A DNA stretch of 64,000 bases from contig JAKEKT010000006.1 of assembly GCA_021495925.1 (NCBI GenBank), positions 496,001-560,000 of the forward strand, in the 5' to 3' direction. Below are positions 33,474-46,300 of this stretch, piece by piece (the stretch's first letter is position 1; each line of letters opens with the position of its first letter). A model generated the notes under the pieces. The model did not search any database. It was not told where the DNA came from and saw nothing but the letters and a program-made list of their open reading frames with translations. This DNA is from Diplodia intermedia. Its lineage: Eukaryota; Ascomycota; Dothideomycetes; Botryosphaeriales; Botryosphaeriaceae. Both the position numbers and the translations under genes were made by a program.

Positions 33474-34310
33474 GATCATCGACCCTTTATACTTTGTAAA
33501 TCTTTTTCTTCCAACTTCAGCAAAGAAAAAGCGAGATACCGATACGCAAGACGCTAGACGCTTTCTAGGACGAGGTCGAGGTCAGCTCTCGCTGAAATTT
33601 GAGTTCATTCAATACCAAGGCACTTCCCACGCACAAAGTGACATGTGAAACACCGAAGAAGCGGGACCGGAACGACAGTCACGAAAGACCTCGGAGGATT
33701 GATAAGGCCTTGTAGCAACGGGTGGAAGGAAGCTTAAGCATAGCTTGGACAAGACGTTCAACTTCTACAAGTTCAAGTCTTGGCAAAACAACCGACATAT
33801 CCTTCTTGCCGAAAGGTTTGGTTCTCGTAAAAAAACATTCTCACGCAACTTGGGGAGACGGTTAACGACATCTCCACATCGCGCTAATTGAGACTTGGAT
33901 ATTGCCTATTCAGGTACTAGTCCCAACCAACGAGGAAAAATAGCAGGAAATCCCGCACAGCAGTGCAACGCATCACATCCGGCTTGCTCGTGTGCAGCAA
34001 TGAATTTGGTAAAACATGCATCGGATAAAGTCATCCTAGGCGGCGGTTGTTATTTGTGTCGTGTCGGTCTCGTTTTCATCATTCCACAATAAATGGCTAG
34101 AAGTGGTGGTGCAGTTGCCAATTCTGCCCCGCACGTCACTTTGACTCGGCCCGCAGCAACCTGAGAGGGCCATAAAGCAGCATTCACCATCACGCGTCAA
34201 GATTCTAAGAGACATTTTGCAACCAAACAGCAGAACTGTATGACGTGAGACTCCCGTTTACGTCAATCGTTACTTGGCTCTCGCCACTGACCTCAGCACC
34301 CGCATCTACA
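33474..34310. other. Intergenic, no gene seen
   Basis: 3' flank of the complex I subunit gene and upstream flank of the decayed DUF1349 gene. Noticeably AT-richer than the surrounding genes. No feature recognised. Confidence 0.5.
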
Positions 34311-34804
34311 ATGCCTGCCGGCACCTTCACCATCACCGCGCCGCCTGGCGCCGACATCTGGCGCAACCTAGCCGCAAAGCACCAACAGGTACCACCTACC
34401 TCGCCTCACCTCGACCCAATAACACACGCATCCCACCACATGCCACGCCGTCCCACCAACGAACGAACGAAACAAAACTAACACCTCACACGCTTCAACG
34501 CGCCCACCCACCCGCTCCTGGCTGGCCTCGCGCAAACCCGTCCCCCTCCACACTTTCCACCGCGCCCACTTCACCTTCGTGGGTGTATCAGCTGGTGTTG
34601 GGGGTCGATGGGGGAGGTGGTGGAGGAGTGGCTGGTGAGGGAAGTGTGCGTGGTGGTTTGCCGAGGAAGGGGATGATGGGTGGGTTGTTGGATGTTCGGG
34701 CGATGGCGGCGAGGCCGGCGGAGGGGGCTAGTTGTGGTTGGGGTCAACGGGGGGGGCTTGTGGTGGGGTTTGAGGGGGTGGAGGTGGAGGTGGAGGTGAA
34801 GTGA
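34311..34804 (+). pseudogene. Decayed DUF1349-family gene
   Basis: Fragments of a DUF1349 protein (a family related to 'regulation of enolase protein 1') lie in the right order but in different frames. ATG 34311 opens FTITAPPGADIWR, the family N-terminus, followed by a donor-like CAG|GTACC at 34389. The next piece, FNAPTHPLLAGLA, starts at 34494 but has no AG acceptor before it; a branch-like CTAAC is followed by CACACG. RKPVPLHTFHRAHFTF follows in a second frame from 34531. VYQLVLG begins at 34583 in a third frame and runs open to the stop at 34802-34804, including AARPAEG and LVVGFEGVE. About 100 residues normally between the FTF and VYQL blocks are missing. I infer an internal deletion plus frameshifts; the product is not expected to fold. 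Confidence 0.7.
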
Positions 34805-36584
34805 TGGGTATGGTGTGGGTGGGTTTATTGGTTGGGAGGGGGATGGGTGGATTTTTGGGAAGGTGGATGTTTGAGAAGGGTTCAGGATGTGGAGGATAAG
34901 GGGCTTGGTGATGGCATTGTGCATGGAGATGGGAAGGCTGCCTGCGGTGAGTTTATTGATTGAGGTTTGGGAATGTGGGGGATGAGGGGCTTGGTGATGG
35001 CATTGCGCGCGGAGGTTGGAAGCCCGTCGAGCGTGGACTTGGAAACGAGCAGTGTGTGCGTCCACAAAACAGGAAAATGCCTCATCGGCTATGGCCTGTC
35101 CACCATTCTGCCCGTGCGTGCCGTGCCCGCGTGGTGGGAGACAGGACGTGCGAGCCTGGTTTGATCAGTGCTTTGCAAGGAGACTGATAGGGCTGAAGAC
35201 GTCAGGTCTCAAGTAAGCCAACCGGGTGAAACATTTGACGACATGGCAGAAGTGGTGAACCGCTCGCGGATCTAGAGCCTGCAAGGCGTCCTGAGGCCGA
35301 TTGATCTGCGCGAATGGCAGTCATGGCCGGCCGGCGAAGTGAGGAATCCGCAACAGAGCCAGAGGGGACGAGATGCGCCGAGCCCCCGATGACAGCAAGC
35401 ACGCCAAGCACGGAAAAGTAGGTGTGACGGCGCGGTGTTGTCCTTGCATGGGCCAAGAAGCGGAAGCTGCAATACTACGCCGGGGAGGTCGAGAATCGAC
35501 TCGTACGAAGTGGGTGGCGGCACCGGTGGGGATCGAGGCGCGTCTATCATGATCGATAGGCAGCAAAAGTGGCCGGCTGGAAGAGTTCCAGGCATGGTGC
35601 AACATGGCCTCTTCTTCACCTCAGACCTGCAGTCCCGAAGGGCGATGGAGGTCCGGCTTGGCGGCAGGACATGGCCGCCGCAGTCGCAATCACGGCGGAG
35701 CCGCGGTCAGCGTCGGCAGTTCATGACAACGTGTTTTGCTGATCTCGAACGCCCCGTCTCGGAGAGGGGCCCTGATGACGCCAGGCGCTATCTCCAGCAT
35801 ATCGCCGCCGGAGCGAGAAGAGGCAAGCGTGCCGCAGGTTTCGGACAGACTCTCCAAAAATTTTCTCGGCCGCGGGTTTGAGGCGTGCAGGCCGCGAGCG
35901 AGACGGTGAGTTTGCGCAGGAACAGGCAGGCCGTGAGCCCTAGCGACGCGATCAACCTTCCAGAAGGCGGCGGCCAGCACATCCGCGCTGCTCACTGCCC
36001 GTTCCTGCGGGTGGGCTCGGGCGCTGGATCCGGCAGTCGCGCATCGTGGGCCGGCGCGCTGGAGTCGCAAGCGGCGGTCCTGGTGCGGGTGCGCATTCAC
36101 GCATTCGCTCGCTTAACGAGGAGGCTGGGCCTAGCGGAGATCGTCCGCAATCGCTGCCCAGCCGTCGCCGTCTCCAGATTGCCTCGCGTCCGGCAAGCTC
36201 ATTCGCTCCCCGACTCCCCGCGCGCGTCCTGGTGTCTTGTCGGCGACCCTGTGCCCAGCCCGCCCGGGGTCGGCAGCTCAATTGACCGGTGCGGGCCCGT
36301 ACATGTCGCCCTCTGTTTGGCCGCGCCGCCCTCACCGCTTCTCCACGGCGGGATGGGGCTACATCCCAAGCGCCTGAATCATGGGGTTCCTTCGGCCGCC
36401 ACTCGCTGCGTGTGGCTCCCGCGTCTGCGGCACATCCAGCCCGGGACGCTGCCCGAAGATAAACCACTAACGTTCTTACAGCCGCGGAGCACCATCATAT
36501 TGATACGCTCCGCTGGCCGCCGAACGACTTTGCCTGCGAAGTTTTTCCCGCGTGCTGCTGCCCTCCGCGCCACCACCCGCGACC
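34805..36584. other. Intergenic, about 1.8 kb, one imperfect repeat
   Basis: Contains an imperfect direct repeat (34881-35026, listed separately) and the upstream region of the CorA-like gene. Several long open frames on both strands have no family resemblance; the region's high GC makes these expected by chance. Confidence 0.5.
34881..35026. repeat. Imperfect 60-bp direct repeat
   Basis: Units 34881-34940 and 34967-35026 match at most positions and share an identical core AGGGGCTTGGTGATGGCATT. The spacer is about 26 bp. Confidence 0.8.
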
Positions 36585-39309
36585 ATGAGCACCGACTCCC
36601 TGATCCGGCAGCTCGAGGAGCAGCGCGCCGCCTTCCTGGCCCTGGAACAGCGCGTCCACGACGCCCTCCGCCAGCAAGAGGCTGTCTCGCGGGACGAGAG
36701 CCCGTCCTCGCCCACCTTCAGTGACGGCATCGGTCGCCAGTCGACCGTGTCGTTTGCCGACCAGGGCCGCAAGTCGACGGGACTGGCCTCGGTCCTGCAC
36801 ACGAGCTCGGCCATCTCGGTGGACAGCGATGACGAGGACGACGAGACGTATTATGTAGGTGCTCTTCCTCTCTTCCTATAGGCCGACGCTCGGACCACTG
36901 GGAGTTGCTGCGCCTTCTGGGGACTGGGTCAACCTCGATGCTCCGCTTTGCCGCCCCTGCTAACCCCTTGGATAAAGGTTCGGACGCCTCTGCAGCCAAA
37001 GTCGTTAGCCGAAGAGGACCTGCGCACCCACCTTAGGACTTACGAATGGGAGTCGTGCGGCCAGACCATCCTGGCAGACGTAGTGCGGGATGGCCAATTG
37101 CTGTCTCCTTACCTCTTTCTCACCCCCGGTGACGAGGAGTTGTTCCATCCTTCGAGTTACCAGGTTTATGATGTAGGAGTTGATGGCGCGCCCATAAGCA
37201 TCGATATCGAAACTGGTGAAGAGGAGGAAGTAACGCAGTCCAAGGCCGCAGCCTTTTGGAACACCATCAAGGTAAGTGGCTTTTTTGTAATTTACCAGCA
37301 CTGCGGACGGCCGAAGCCAGCGGCATGACATGCAGTCCAAAACCTGGAGGCTGAGGTATCCCGCTGGGGGGGACGACGTTGGGTTATGAATATTCGTCGG
37401 ATGAGTCGGCACACCATGTACTTGGCATGATGAACGTTTCAGATTCCCATTTGACCCCTGCCCGGGCGACTCCTCCGGCTATCCAGCCGGCCTTGCCGGT
37501 TTCCGTTCAGAGCTTGTTCAGTGAATCAATCCAATGACAAGCTTTGCAGGATATCAATGTGGACCCCGACAACCGCTCTTCCGTGGGCCGAATAATGTAA
37601 GCTCTGTCCAGGCGGTCGTCCTCAGCGAGCCAGGCTGACTGTCTCCAGAATCGCTCAAGAACCAGCTCCGATCGCTTTCGGCGCTTTGCACTATGCGATG
37701 GACGAGTACTTCGACATGAACGAACTGTTCCAACACTTGGTCAACTCGGAACACTCATCGGTACAGAGCCTCTTCACCACGTCCTCTTCGGTGCTCGATG
37801 CCCATACGCGCTCACTACTAACCCCGGTGTCAAAGGCAACACCCCACAGGCCGTTTTCGCACGACACTCGGCATCAGCGGACATTCACCTTCAGCTTTGA
37901 GTACTACACAATCATCGGCGAAGACCGGCAGCCCATGCCCTGGCAAAGTCATGACAGACATGCTTCACCCACCAACGCCCACCTGCCGCTTTCTCGCTGC
38001 AGTTCCGTCGTATCTCTAGCATTGCTAGGGGATCCAATTAAGAAGCTCCGCAACATGTCCCGGCGGAAGAATGTCAAAGTCAAGCAGGGTCTTGTGTACG
38101 ATCCGTTCTCGCCATGGCTTGTGCTCAACATGCAAGCTTATCCCGACTGGCTCGGGAACGCTGACGCCCACGACGCCTCGAAGAATTATGTTAATGGTCC
38201 CGAGGCGTTCCTGGCGACAGTGCTTATGGAGTTTCGGGATGCACGCAAACGGTACGAGGAAATTTACAAGCAGATTACGAGAATGATCACACCGCCAACG
38301 GATTTCATCTTCGATGCGGACCAACGAGACAGGCGCTTGTTTGAGGACGACAATTTCACCTTCACCAGAGGATATTTCTGGGCGCATCAAACGCTCGGAT
38401 CCATCAACGACAGCATCAAGGCGATGATCGACGCGTACGAAGACACTTTCACGGACGAGGTATGGGAAGGGAGGCACAAGAGCATATGGCCGTTGCTCGA
38501 CGAAGCACTCCCTCGCAACGACCGGTTCCGAAGGAAGCTTTATCTGCTGCGGAAGGATTTCGAACGCGAAGTGAAGCATCTGCACGAGCAAATCAAGGAG
38601 AACAACGACAGAAGGGTGGAAATCCGGGACCTGCGAGACCAGCTATTCAGCGGCACTTCTGTTCTGGAATCACGCAAATCTGTCGAACTCTCGGAAATCA
38701 CCATCCTTCAGGGACACAACGTCAAGCTCCTGACGCTGATCAATATCTTCTTCATGGTAAGTGCAACAGCAATTCATGAGCGGATCATTTACTTACAACA
38801 TCCAGCCTCTCACGTTTGTCACAAGCGTATTTGGCATGACGAACATGTCTACGGAGCACACGTTCTGGGAGTTCGGCACGGTTCTCGTGGTTGTTTGCGT
38901 TCCATTCTTTTTGCTCATCGGCTCCCTCAACACGACAAAGGGCTACGAGTTCTGGAAAGCACGATGCAAGGAAGTTATGAAGACAAGCCTTTGGTTTCTG
39001 GCATTCATGTCTGGGTTGGCTCCGAAGGCGAGTCGACCGCAAAAAGCTCAGGAGGAGGAGGAAAGAGGAGATGTGCCCAGCCCTTATGTTCGCCGACGAA
39101 GCTGTGCTTCGGACGTGCCAGAACGGCCCAGGATACAGCGCTCCCCAACGACTCTCGATACGATGGAGAAGAACGAGCCATTAGAAGGGATGGAAGATGG
39201 TGGGAAGGGCAAGAAGAGGTGGTTCGATCCGAAATTTTTGAAGCGAATGTCACGAAGAAACGAGAAGAACGAGAAGAACGACAAAAGGACACGAGCCCAG
39301 GAGGTTTAG
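36585..39309 (+). CDS. Large fungal CorA-like Mg2+ transporter-family protein
   Basis: Membrane protein of 740 residues related to CorA/Alr divalent cation channels. Five exons: 36585-36854, 36978-37271, 37550-37596, 37649-38756 and 38806-39309, all phase-consistent. Intron 3 (37272-37549, 278 bp) is long, but skipping any internal candidate exon keeps the conserved reading TIK-DINVD. Family blocks seen are HRPFSHDTRHQRTF, FSFEYYTI, PLSRCSSVVSL, YVNGPEAFL, LRDQLFSGTSVLESRKSV and the pore-lining FGMTNM (about residues 582-587), which replaces the bacterial GMN. Two transmembrane helices lie at about 558-580 and 598-617. The C-terminal tail is very basic. Metal selectivity is not proven from sequence. 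Confidence 0.92.
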
Positions 39310-40905
39310 CAGTCGTCGAATGAAAAAAAAATTCTATATGTTCAATCACATCGGCGATCACGTTTGAGTCTGGGCGTCTTACTTTTCTGTCCAGAGGGCG
39401 GCAGCATTCATCCATGCACTTCCGGTGTGGAATTCCGCTCTGAGCGGTGGCGACGTCGGGCCGCAATGTTTTCACTACACACGAGCAAACGTCCACATGA
39501 TGCCCCGCAGCAGCAGTTGAGCCGCAGACCATCCGGGCCGGGAGGGCCCTGCAATATATTCCGGCCGCTATGAGTGGCCTTATGTCGGCAGAGGCTTTCT
39601 CGGTTCCGGACGTATGGTTCTGGCGATGATGGCACCCGACTGCCGATGAATGAACAGGCATTACCGCGGATGAAATCAAAAGTCAGCTCGAAGATCACGG
39701 CAGAATGAAGACTTGTTCTTTGCCATCGGGGCTGACTTCATTAACAGCATAGCTTGTGGGTTTGCGCAGCTTCGGGGCTCCATTGAAGCGGGTTTTCCAC
39801 CTGTTGCTTTGGGGATGGTGGTGGGTGGAAGCTGCAGCAGGCCGGTGATGGCGCAGGTACCGATGCCTGCTGACGCCGCCACGTTTCTTACATGCATGGT
39901 GCCTGCGTTACGTCCTGAAGCAGGTGGCGGCATCTCACTGGGATCACGACTCGTGGTGTCGCCAGCAGAAGACCGGGGTTTCTCATCAGCTCCTTTCTGA
40001 ACAATCCGCGCGGTCTCTGCCTTACAGGAACACACAGTGGGCGAAGTGGGTACGCAGTCTCGGCGCAGGCGGCGCAAACATGTGAACATCACCAGCTCGG
40101 CGATCCCAGACGGCGGGTGCGGGAGGAGGGATGTTGCGGCTTGTGGCGGAGATGACGGACAGGCATGCGTGAGCCAGTCAGAAGCGACCCCAGCACCTTC
40201 ATCTCCCCACCACGACAGGAACTTCCATCGTTCAGCTCGCCACCATCATTAAGGTCCCGGACCTCCTGTTCTACCCCGCCTCACTGCATAAGACTGTCCC
40301 TGTCCTCCCGGACGGGCTTGATCGTCGCAAGCCCGCGGTGGGATGCTATTTACATGCGCTCCGACATCCAGCCAATCAGCGCCCGCAGTAGCAATATAGC
40401 ACCCCTGAGAAGCTTATGCATGTCCGATTCTCGCGCCCGTGGTTTTTTCAATTAGCAGCCTCCTCGCCCGCCCAAAGGCCCCGGATTTTGCGTGCACTCG
40501 GCATGGCCGCTCGCGCGCCCCCCGTTTTAGCTCCCGCCGTTCCCCACACTGCTTCCACCTTCCCTCTTCGGCCCTTCGCTCCGATGCAAGAAGCCTTCGG
40601 CCCATCCAAGCCGAACGAAACACTGCTCACCACCACACAATACTCCGGTCCAGGCTAGATGCGCGCGTCATCCACTCCATCAACCCTCCGCCCGACACCA
40701 CTTCGAGCTTGGGCCATCATTGGCAAACCTTGAACGGCGAATACGGATGCCATATATGGTGCCGCGACTCGCCCGCATGACGCGGCAAAAATGAAGATAT
40801 AAAGGGGGAGGCCGGCCGCCCACAGCAATTGACACTTCCTCGCGCTCATTCATCCTGGTGACGCCGTTCATTGCGGCTGTGACATCCTCGACGTCCACCA
40901 AAACC
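39310..40905. other. Intergenic / glucoamylase upstream region
   Basis: No gene recognised. Overlapping frames near 39.7-40.1 kb on both strands have no known relatives. An 8-bp perfect inverted repeat (CGGGCTTG, 7-nt spacer) lies at 40313-40335. A TATA box is listed at 40798. I looked for AmyR-type CGGN8CGG sites in the last 600 bp and found none that fit exactly. Confidence 0.5.
40798..40803 (+). promoter_or_regulatory. TATA box of the glucoamylase gene
   Basis: TATAAA 103 bp upstream of the glucoamylase start codon at 40906, a normal position for a highly expressed fungal secretory gene. Confidence 0.65.
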
Positions 40906-42964
40906 ATGTTCTTCCCCACCACGGCCCTCGGCCTTGTTGGCCTTCTCGTCGGCGACGCCCTCGCCGTGCCCACGACTACGCTGTCCAAGCGTCAGAGCGA
41001 TGTCGACAGCTTCATTTCGACCGAGAGCCCGATCGCGTATGCCGGCGTTTTGGCCAACATCGGTGATGACGGGGCCAATGCTGCTGGCGCCGCGGCGGGT
41101 GTCGTCGTTGCGGGCCCGAGCAAGAGTGATCCCGACTGTGGGCGGCCCGATCTTCCGTTCTTGTTTTCTATCCGCTGAGACATGTTGCAGACTTCTACAC
41201 CTGGACGCGTGATGCCGCGCTTGTCTTCAAGGCCTTGGTCGATCAGTTCATTGCCGGCGACAGCTCGCTGCAGGATGAGATTCAGGAATATATCGTTGCG
41301 CAGGCCAGGCTTCAGGGCATTGAAAACCCTTCTGGCGGCTTGTCCACGGGTGGTCTGGTGAGTGACTCCAGCGAATCACGTGTATCATTTACTGACGCAT
41401 GAATCACAGGGCGAACCCAAATTCAACGTCGACTTGACGCAGTTCACCGACGCTTGGGGAAGGCCGCAGAGGGATGGTCCGCCTCTCCGCGCCACTGCTA
41501 TGATCGCTTATGCTAGGTGGTTGATTGACAACGGTTACACCGACACCGCCAGAGACGTTGTTTGGCCGGTCATCAGGAACGATCTGTCGTACACCACTGA
41601 GTACTGGAACCAGACTGGTTTCGATCTTTGGTAGGAAAGCCCTCGGGTCCATCTCATCATATCAAGGCTAACATGGCTATAGGGAGGAGGTACAAGGCTC
41701 ATCTTTCTTCACCATTGCCGTCTCCCACCGCGCCCTGGTTGAGGGCAGCGCTCTGGCCGCCCAAGTCGGCGACAGCTGCGACTACTGTGATTCCCAAGCA
41801 CCGTTGGTGCTGTGTTTCCAGCAGAGCTTCTGGAACTCCAACGGAAACTACATCGTCTCCAACATCAACGTCAACAACGGCCGTACCGGAAAGGACGCCA
41901 ATTCGATCCTGACCTCGATCCACAACTTCGACCCCTCTGCTGCTTGTGACGATGTCACTTTCCAGCCCTGCTCTTCGCGGGCGCTGGCGAACCACAAGGC
42001 CGTGACAGACTCCTTCCGCTCCATCTACGACATCAACTCGGGCATTGCCGCGGGCAGTGCCGTTGCCGTCGGCAGATACGCCGAGGACACCTACTACAAC
42101 GGCAACCCCTGGTACCTCGCGACCCTCGCCGCCGCCGAGCAGCTCTACGACGCCCTCTACACGTGGACGCGCGAAGCCTCCATCACCATCGACGCCGTCT
42201 CGCTCCCCTTCTTCACCGACATCTACCCGTCCGCCGCCACGGGCACCTACGCCGCCGACTCGGACGCCTTCGTCGCCATCGTCAACGCGGTCAAGGCGTA
42301 CGCCGACGGCTACGTGGGCGTCGTCCAGACGTACACGCCGGCCGACGGCTCGCTGTCGGAGCAGTTCTCGCGCGCCGACGGCACGCCGCTGTCCGCGCCC
42401 GACTTGACGTGGTCCTACGCCGCGTTCCTGACCGCCGCCGCCCGCCGCGACTCCGTCGTGCCCGCGTCGTGGAACGCAGAGTCCGCCGACAACGTGCCCG
42501 CGTCCTGCGCCGCCGGCTCCGCGTCCGGCACGTACGCGTCCGCCACCAACACGGCCTTCCCCACCACCACCGGCTCGACCCCCACGACCACCACGACCAC
42601 CGCCCCCACGACGACGAAGACATCGACGTCGACGACGACAGGCACGACCTGCCCCACCGCCGTCGCCGTCACCTTCAACGTCATCGCCGAGACGTACTTC
42701 GGCGAGTCCGTCGTGCTGGCCGGCAACGTCACGGCGCTGGGCATGTGGGCGCCGGCGCGCGGCAAGGCGCTCAGCGCGGACAGGTACACGGCGTCGAACA
42801 ATCTGTGGTACGCCGTCGTCAGCCTGCCGCCCGGCGCGACCGTCGCGTACAAGTACGTCCGCGAGGGCAGCGACGGCGTGTGGACGTGGGAGAGCGATCC
42901 GAATCGCACGGTGGTTGTGCCGAGTTGTACGGCGGCGGTGGCGGTTGGGGATGTTTGGAGGTAG
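40906..42964 (+). CDS. Secreted glucoamylase, GH15 with CBM20 starch-binding domain
   Basis: Releases glucose from the non-reducing ends of starch outside the cell. Four exons: 40906-41137, 41191-41357, 41410-41630 and 41683-42964, total 633 residues. A signal peptide (first 20 or so residues) is followed by a LSKR Kex2-type site. GH15 blocks include YFYTWTRDAAL, GEPKFNVD, WGRPQRDGPPLRATAM and LWEEVQGSSFFT, which carries the general acid Glu. HNFDPSAACDD, EDTYYNGNPWYL and LSEQFSRADG, which carries the catalytic base Glu, follow. A Thr/Ser linker (about residues 500-530) leads to a CBM20 domain with GNVTALGMW and a Trp-rich end. The gene is complete and apparently functional. Related Aspergillus enzymes are of similar length. 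Confidence 0.96.
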
Positions 42965-43357
42965 GGTGGTTTTTTTTTTTCTTTTCTTTTTTTTTCTGGG
43001 GGTTGGGGATAGGGGGGGGGAAGGGGGAGGAGGGAGGAGGGCTTCGGTGGTTGGTGTTTTTGTAGGTAGTGAAATTGCATGGATGGAATTGATGTCGGGT
43101 GTACTGATTTTGTGTTGGATTTTTTTTTTTTTTTGCTGGCGTGCTCTTGTCTCTTTCCCCTTAAGTCTATCCCTTTCAGAGTAAGCTGTTAGTATGGGAC
43201 TATCACGAGTGCACATACTTTCGGTCTCTGTGGGATCTCCTGTGCTGATGTGAAACCACAAACATCCATTTGAAAATGCTATGTATCCAGACAAGCTCCT
43301 CAACGCCCATCCCAATCACCGCACCAAAGTAAAATGCGCCTTTTGCGGAAAACAAAG
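42965..43357. other. Convergent intergenic region with T runs
   Basis: Spacer between the 3' ends of the glucoamylase (plus) and the NLR (minus). Two long T runs (about 42968-42996 and 43119-43134) and a G-rich stretch; probably 3' UTR and polyadenylation sequence. Confidence 0.5.
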
Positions 43358-46300
43358 CTAAGCCCCAAGTCTCCGTGTGATGGATGCAACGAACTTCCGC
43401 GCTCCCTTTCTCATTCTCTGGGTTTTCCCTTTTGGTGAGGGTGGAGGAACATCGTCGTCTTTTTCGGGCTCGGACTCTGATGAATGGCCCAAGACTTCCT
43501 GCAGCCCTGACTCTTGAAGTAGCCTGAAAATTGGCTCTGCTCCCTCAGTACGAACATAGAATAGCGCGTTCTTCCCTGAATGGTCAACTGCATGGACGTT
43601 TGCCCCGGAATTGAGGAGGAGCTCAACCGTTTTGGAGCACTCGTCGACAGAGGATGAAAACTCACAAAATCCCCTGTTGAATGAACGTATTGCATGCAAC
43701 AACGGCGTTCTTCCGTCATGATCTTGTGCGTTGACTTCTGCTCCATGTTGAAGGAAAAGGGCAGCTTCCCCGACTCTTCGTTCACGGACAGCTCGCATGA
43801 GCGGTGATCTTCCTTGGGTATCCGTCGCGTTCAAGTTTGCTCCGTATTGTATGAATAAGCGCAACGTCTCCATTTCCACCTTTCTGTTGAGGTATGCCAG
43901 CAAAGCCGTATTTCCATTCGAGCCTACCTCATCAACGCTCGCACCAGCTCGGAGGAAAAACGCAATATGTTCATCAGATGAGGAGTCGGCTGCTTCCAAT
44001 AATGGCGTGTTCCCGGAACCATCTCTAATGTTGATATTCGCCCCAGCATCGTATAAGAGCTCCAATCGCTTCCAGTCTTGATGTCTAAGAGCCCAAAGGA
44101 TGGGGGTCTTGCCTTCGTAGTCCTGTCCATTGATGATGGACAAATAGCTCTGAGACTGCTTCGACAGTTTTGAGATGATACCCCATGCGTCTCGTTTACC
44201 ACTCCTATTCCTTTCCTCAACTTTGAGAGCCTCCTCCAAGAAGGCTTTGAAGACTGGTGTGGGACTTCGGGCCGCGGAATAGTGCAGTGTGGTCGCACGC
44301 TCTCTGTTTCGTAAGTCGATGGATACGCCATGGCGTAACAGCGATGCAAATATGTCAAGACGCGACTCGTCGCTAGAGGCCACTGCAAAAAGTGCCGTGT
44401 TCCCATTTTCGCTCCGTTGATTGACTGTTGCTCCAGATTCGAGAAGAAAGTCGACAACATTTTCATGGCCAGCAAATGCTGCGCAATAGAGTGGTGTGTG
44501 GAACAAGCCAGAGAAATTGATGTTTGCTTTTGCCCTGATCAGCAAAGAAATCACTTCCATATCACCCCACTTGCATGCAAGGCACAATGGTGATTCCACG
44601 CCTACTCTCGGAGAAGGATTTACATCAACTTCAGATTGCAGCAAGAGACGGATTGTTGATTTCTGCTTGCCCATGATAGCAAACTTTAGTGGAGTATTGT
44701 AGAAGCCATCTTCCTCTTCCAAAGAAGTAGGGTGTAAGTTCCCAAGATACCGAGTGAAGCCGTCCAACCCGCAATATGCGAAGAGATGGACCATGCTTGG
44801 AGCCGAATTGGCGTTGGAGAAAAACGAGTGTTTGTAATAGTATTCGAATGGGGACTTCATCAGCTGAAAACACGAATCTGCATGAAATTCATGATAGCAT
44901 GACTCTGTGGGGTCACCCAGAAGATTGCTGATGCGGAGGTTAGAAGGTCTTTGAAGAATTTTGTTGGTCTGTGACACAGAGTAAAGAGGGTCCTGTCCGG
45001 CGAACTCAAGCGGAACCTCAAAGTTTTGTCTTTGAGCGTTTTCAGCATGGAAAACCCAATTTTGCCATGCGTATAGTACGAGCGGAAGCTTCGGATAGTG
45101 GCGGCGTACTTCCTCTTCTTGGGAGTGGTCCCGGTTTTTCCAATCAAGAAAAGTATCAAAACGATATAAGATTCGTTCATCGTCGCGCAACTTCTCATCA
45201 AATGCTTCTCTGACTTCGCTCATGAGCAGGAATTTCAGGCATGACCTTGAGAGCTGAAAGTGTGAGAGCCACGTCATTGGAATTGCAGAATCAACACAGA
45301 GTTTCTGCAACGTCTCTAGTGAACTGAGAAGGAAGTCAGGAACCGATTGGTGGATGAACTGAACCTGGCCTGAAGAGAACGGCTCGGATATATGAATCAG
45401 GCCTTTGGAGAGATCTTTGATCCGAAGAGCCAGATGTTCCTCATGAATGAAGTCTTGCGAATTCTGGTACTCGGTAACCGATGTCTGTTTCATGCGCCAA
45501 TCGAGCGCAAGTGCGTGCTGGAGTTGTTCGGGCGATAGGGGCCGTATCGCAAATAGAACCCACTGGAAAAGCTTGAGGGTACGTTGCTGTTCGCGCAGAT
45601 GGTGCGCCGACCTGGACGATTGTGGCGTTTCCGCTGGCCGTAAGAGGGACTTGTAGAGATCGTGTAGATCCGCAGGCACCACCTCTACCAGCTTCAGGGT
45701 TTCCTCGAACGAGTAGCCACGCGGCTGGGATTGGATCGTGCTATCAAGCACAAGAGAAGTCCATTGGAAAACACCATTGGACCTTGCGAGGAGTACGTTC
45801 TGCAGGAGCTGTTTTTGTGTGTCAGTAAAGTGAGATTCACTCATGCCTATGTTGATAGCATTGCTGATGTCGTTGGCATTGAACTCCTCCATGATGATGG
45901 TACTTCCTCCGTCCAAAGTGATTTGTGGATAATGCCGACATGAAAAGCATATCCTTATCCGCCCCTGAGGATTGACAGTTGCCATAATCTTCTTGAATGT
46001 TTTTACGACGGCGAACGCTGCCGTCTCTCCGGCCTCATCCAAAGCATCAACGATAATTGTGACCGAGTGGTGTTGGCAGGCTATATCGAGGCTGGTAGCG
46101 AGATGTTCGGGTAGATCTTCGGGCGTCCATACCAATTCCCCATTGACTTTCTTAAAGCCCTTAGACCTTGTCTTGTAGACTTCAGTCAAATGTACAAGAA
46201 CATCCGGAAATCTCAGGGCAATCTGGTGGAGAAGAGATCTGTAGATCCCTAGCGGAGTTTTCTGTAATGGGACGCCTCGGCCGTGTATGAAGAAAGATAT

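Noticed and set aside
35885..36724. 279-codon plus-strand frame before the CorA-like gene
   Set aside because: Overlaps the real CorA start in another frame and has no recognisable domain.
37272..37549. Possible extra exon inside CorA-like intron 3
   Set aside because: The only splice-flanked piece is 20 nt and breaks the frame between two phase-0 junctions.
40300..40905. Possible AmyR sites upstream of glucoamylase
   Set aside because: Candidate CGG pairs have the wrong spacing (10 rather than 8) or an imperfect half-site.
41699..43315. 538-codon frame on the minus strand
   Set aside because: Antisense shadow of the glucoamylase; GC-rich codon bias keeps the opposite strand open. No family resemblance.
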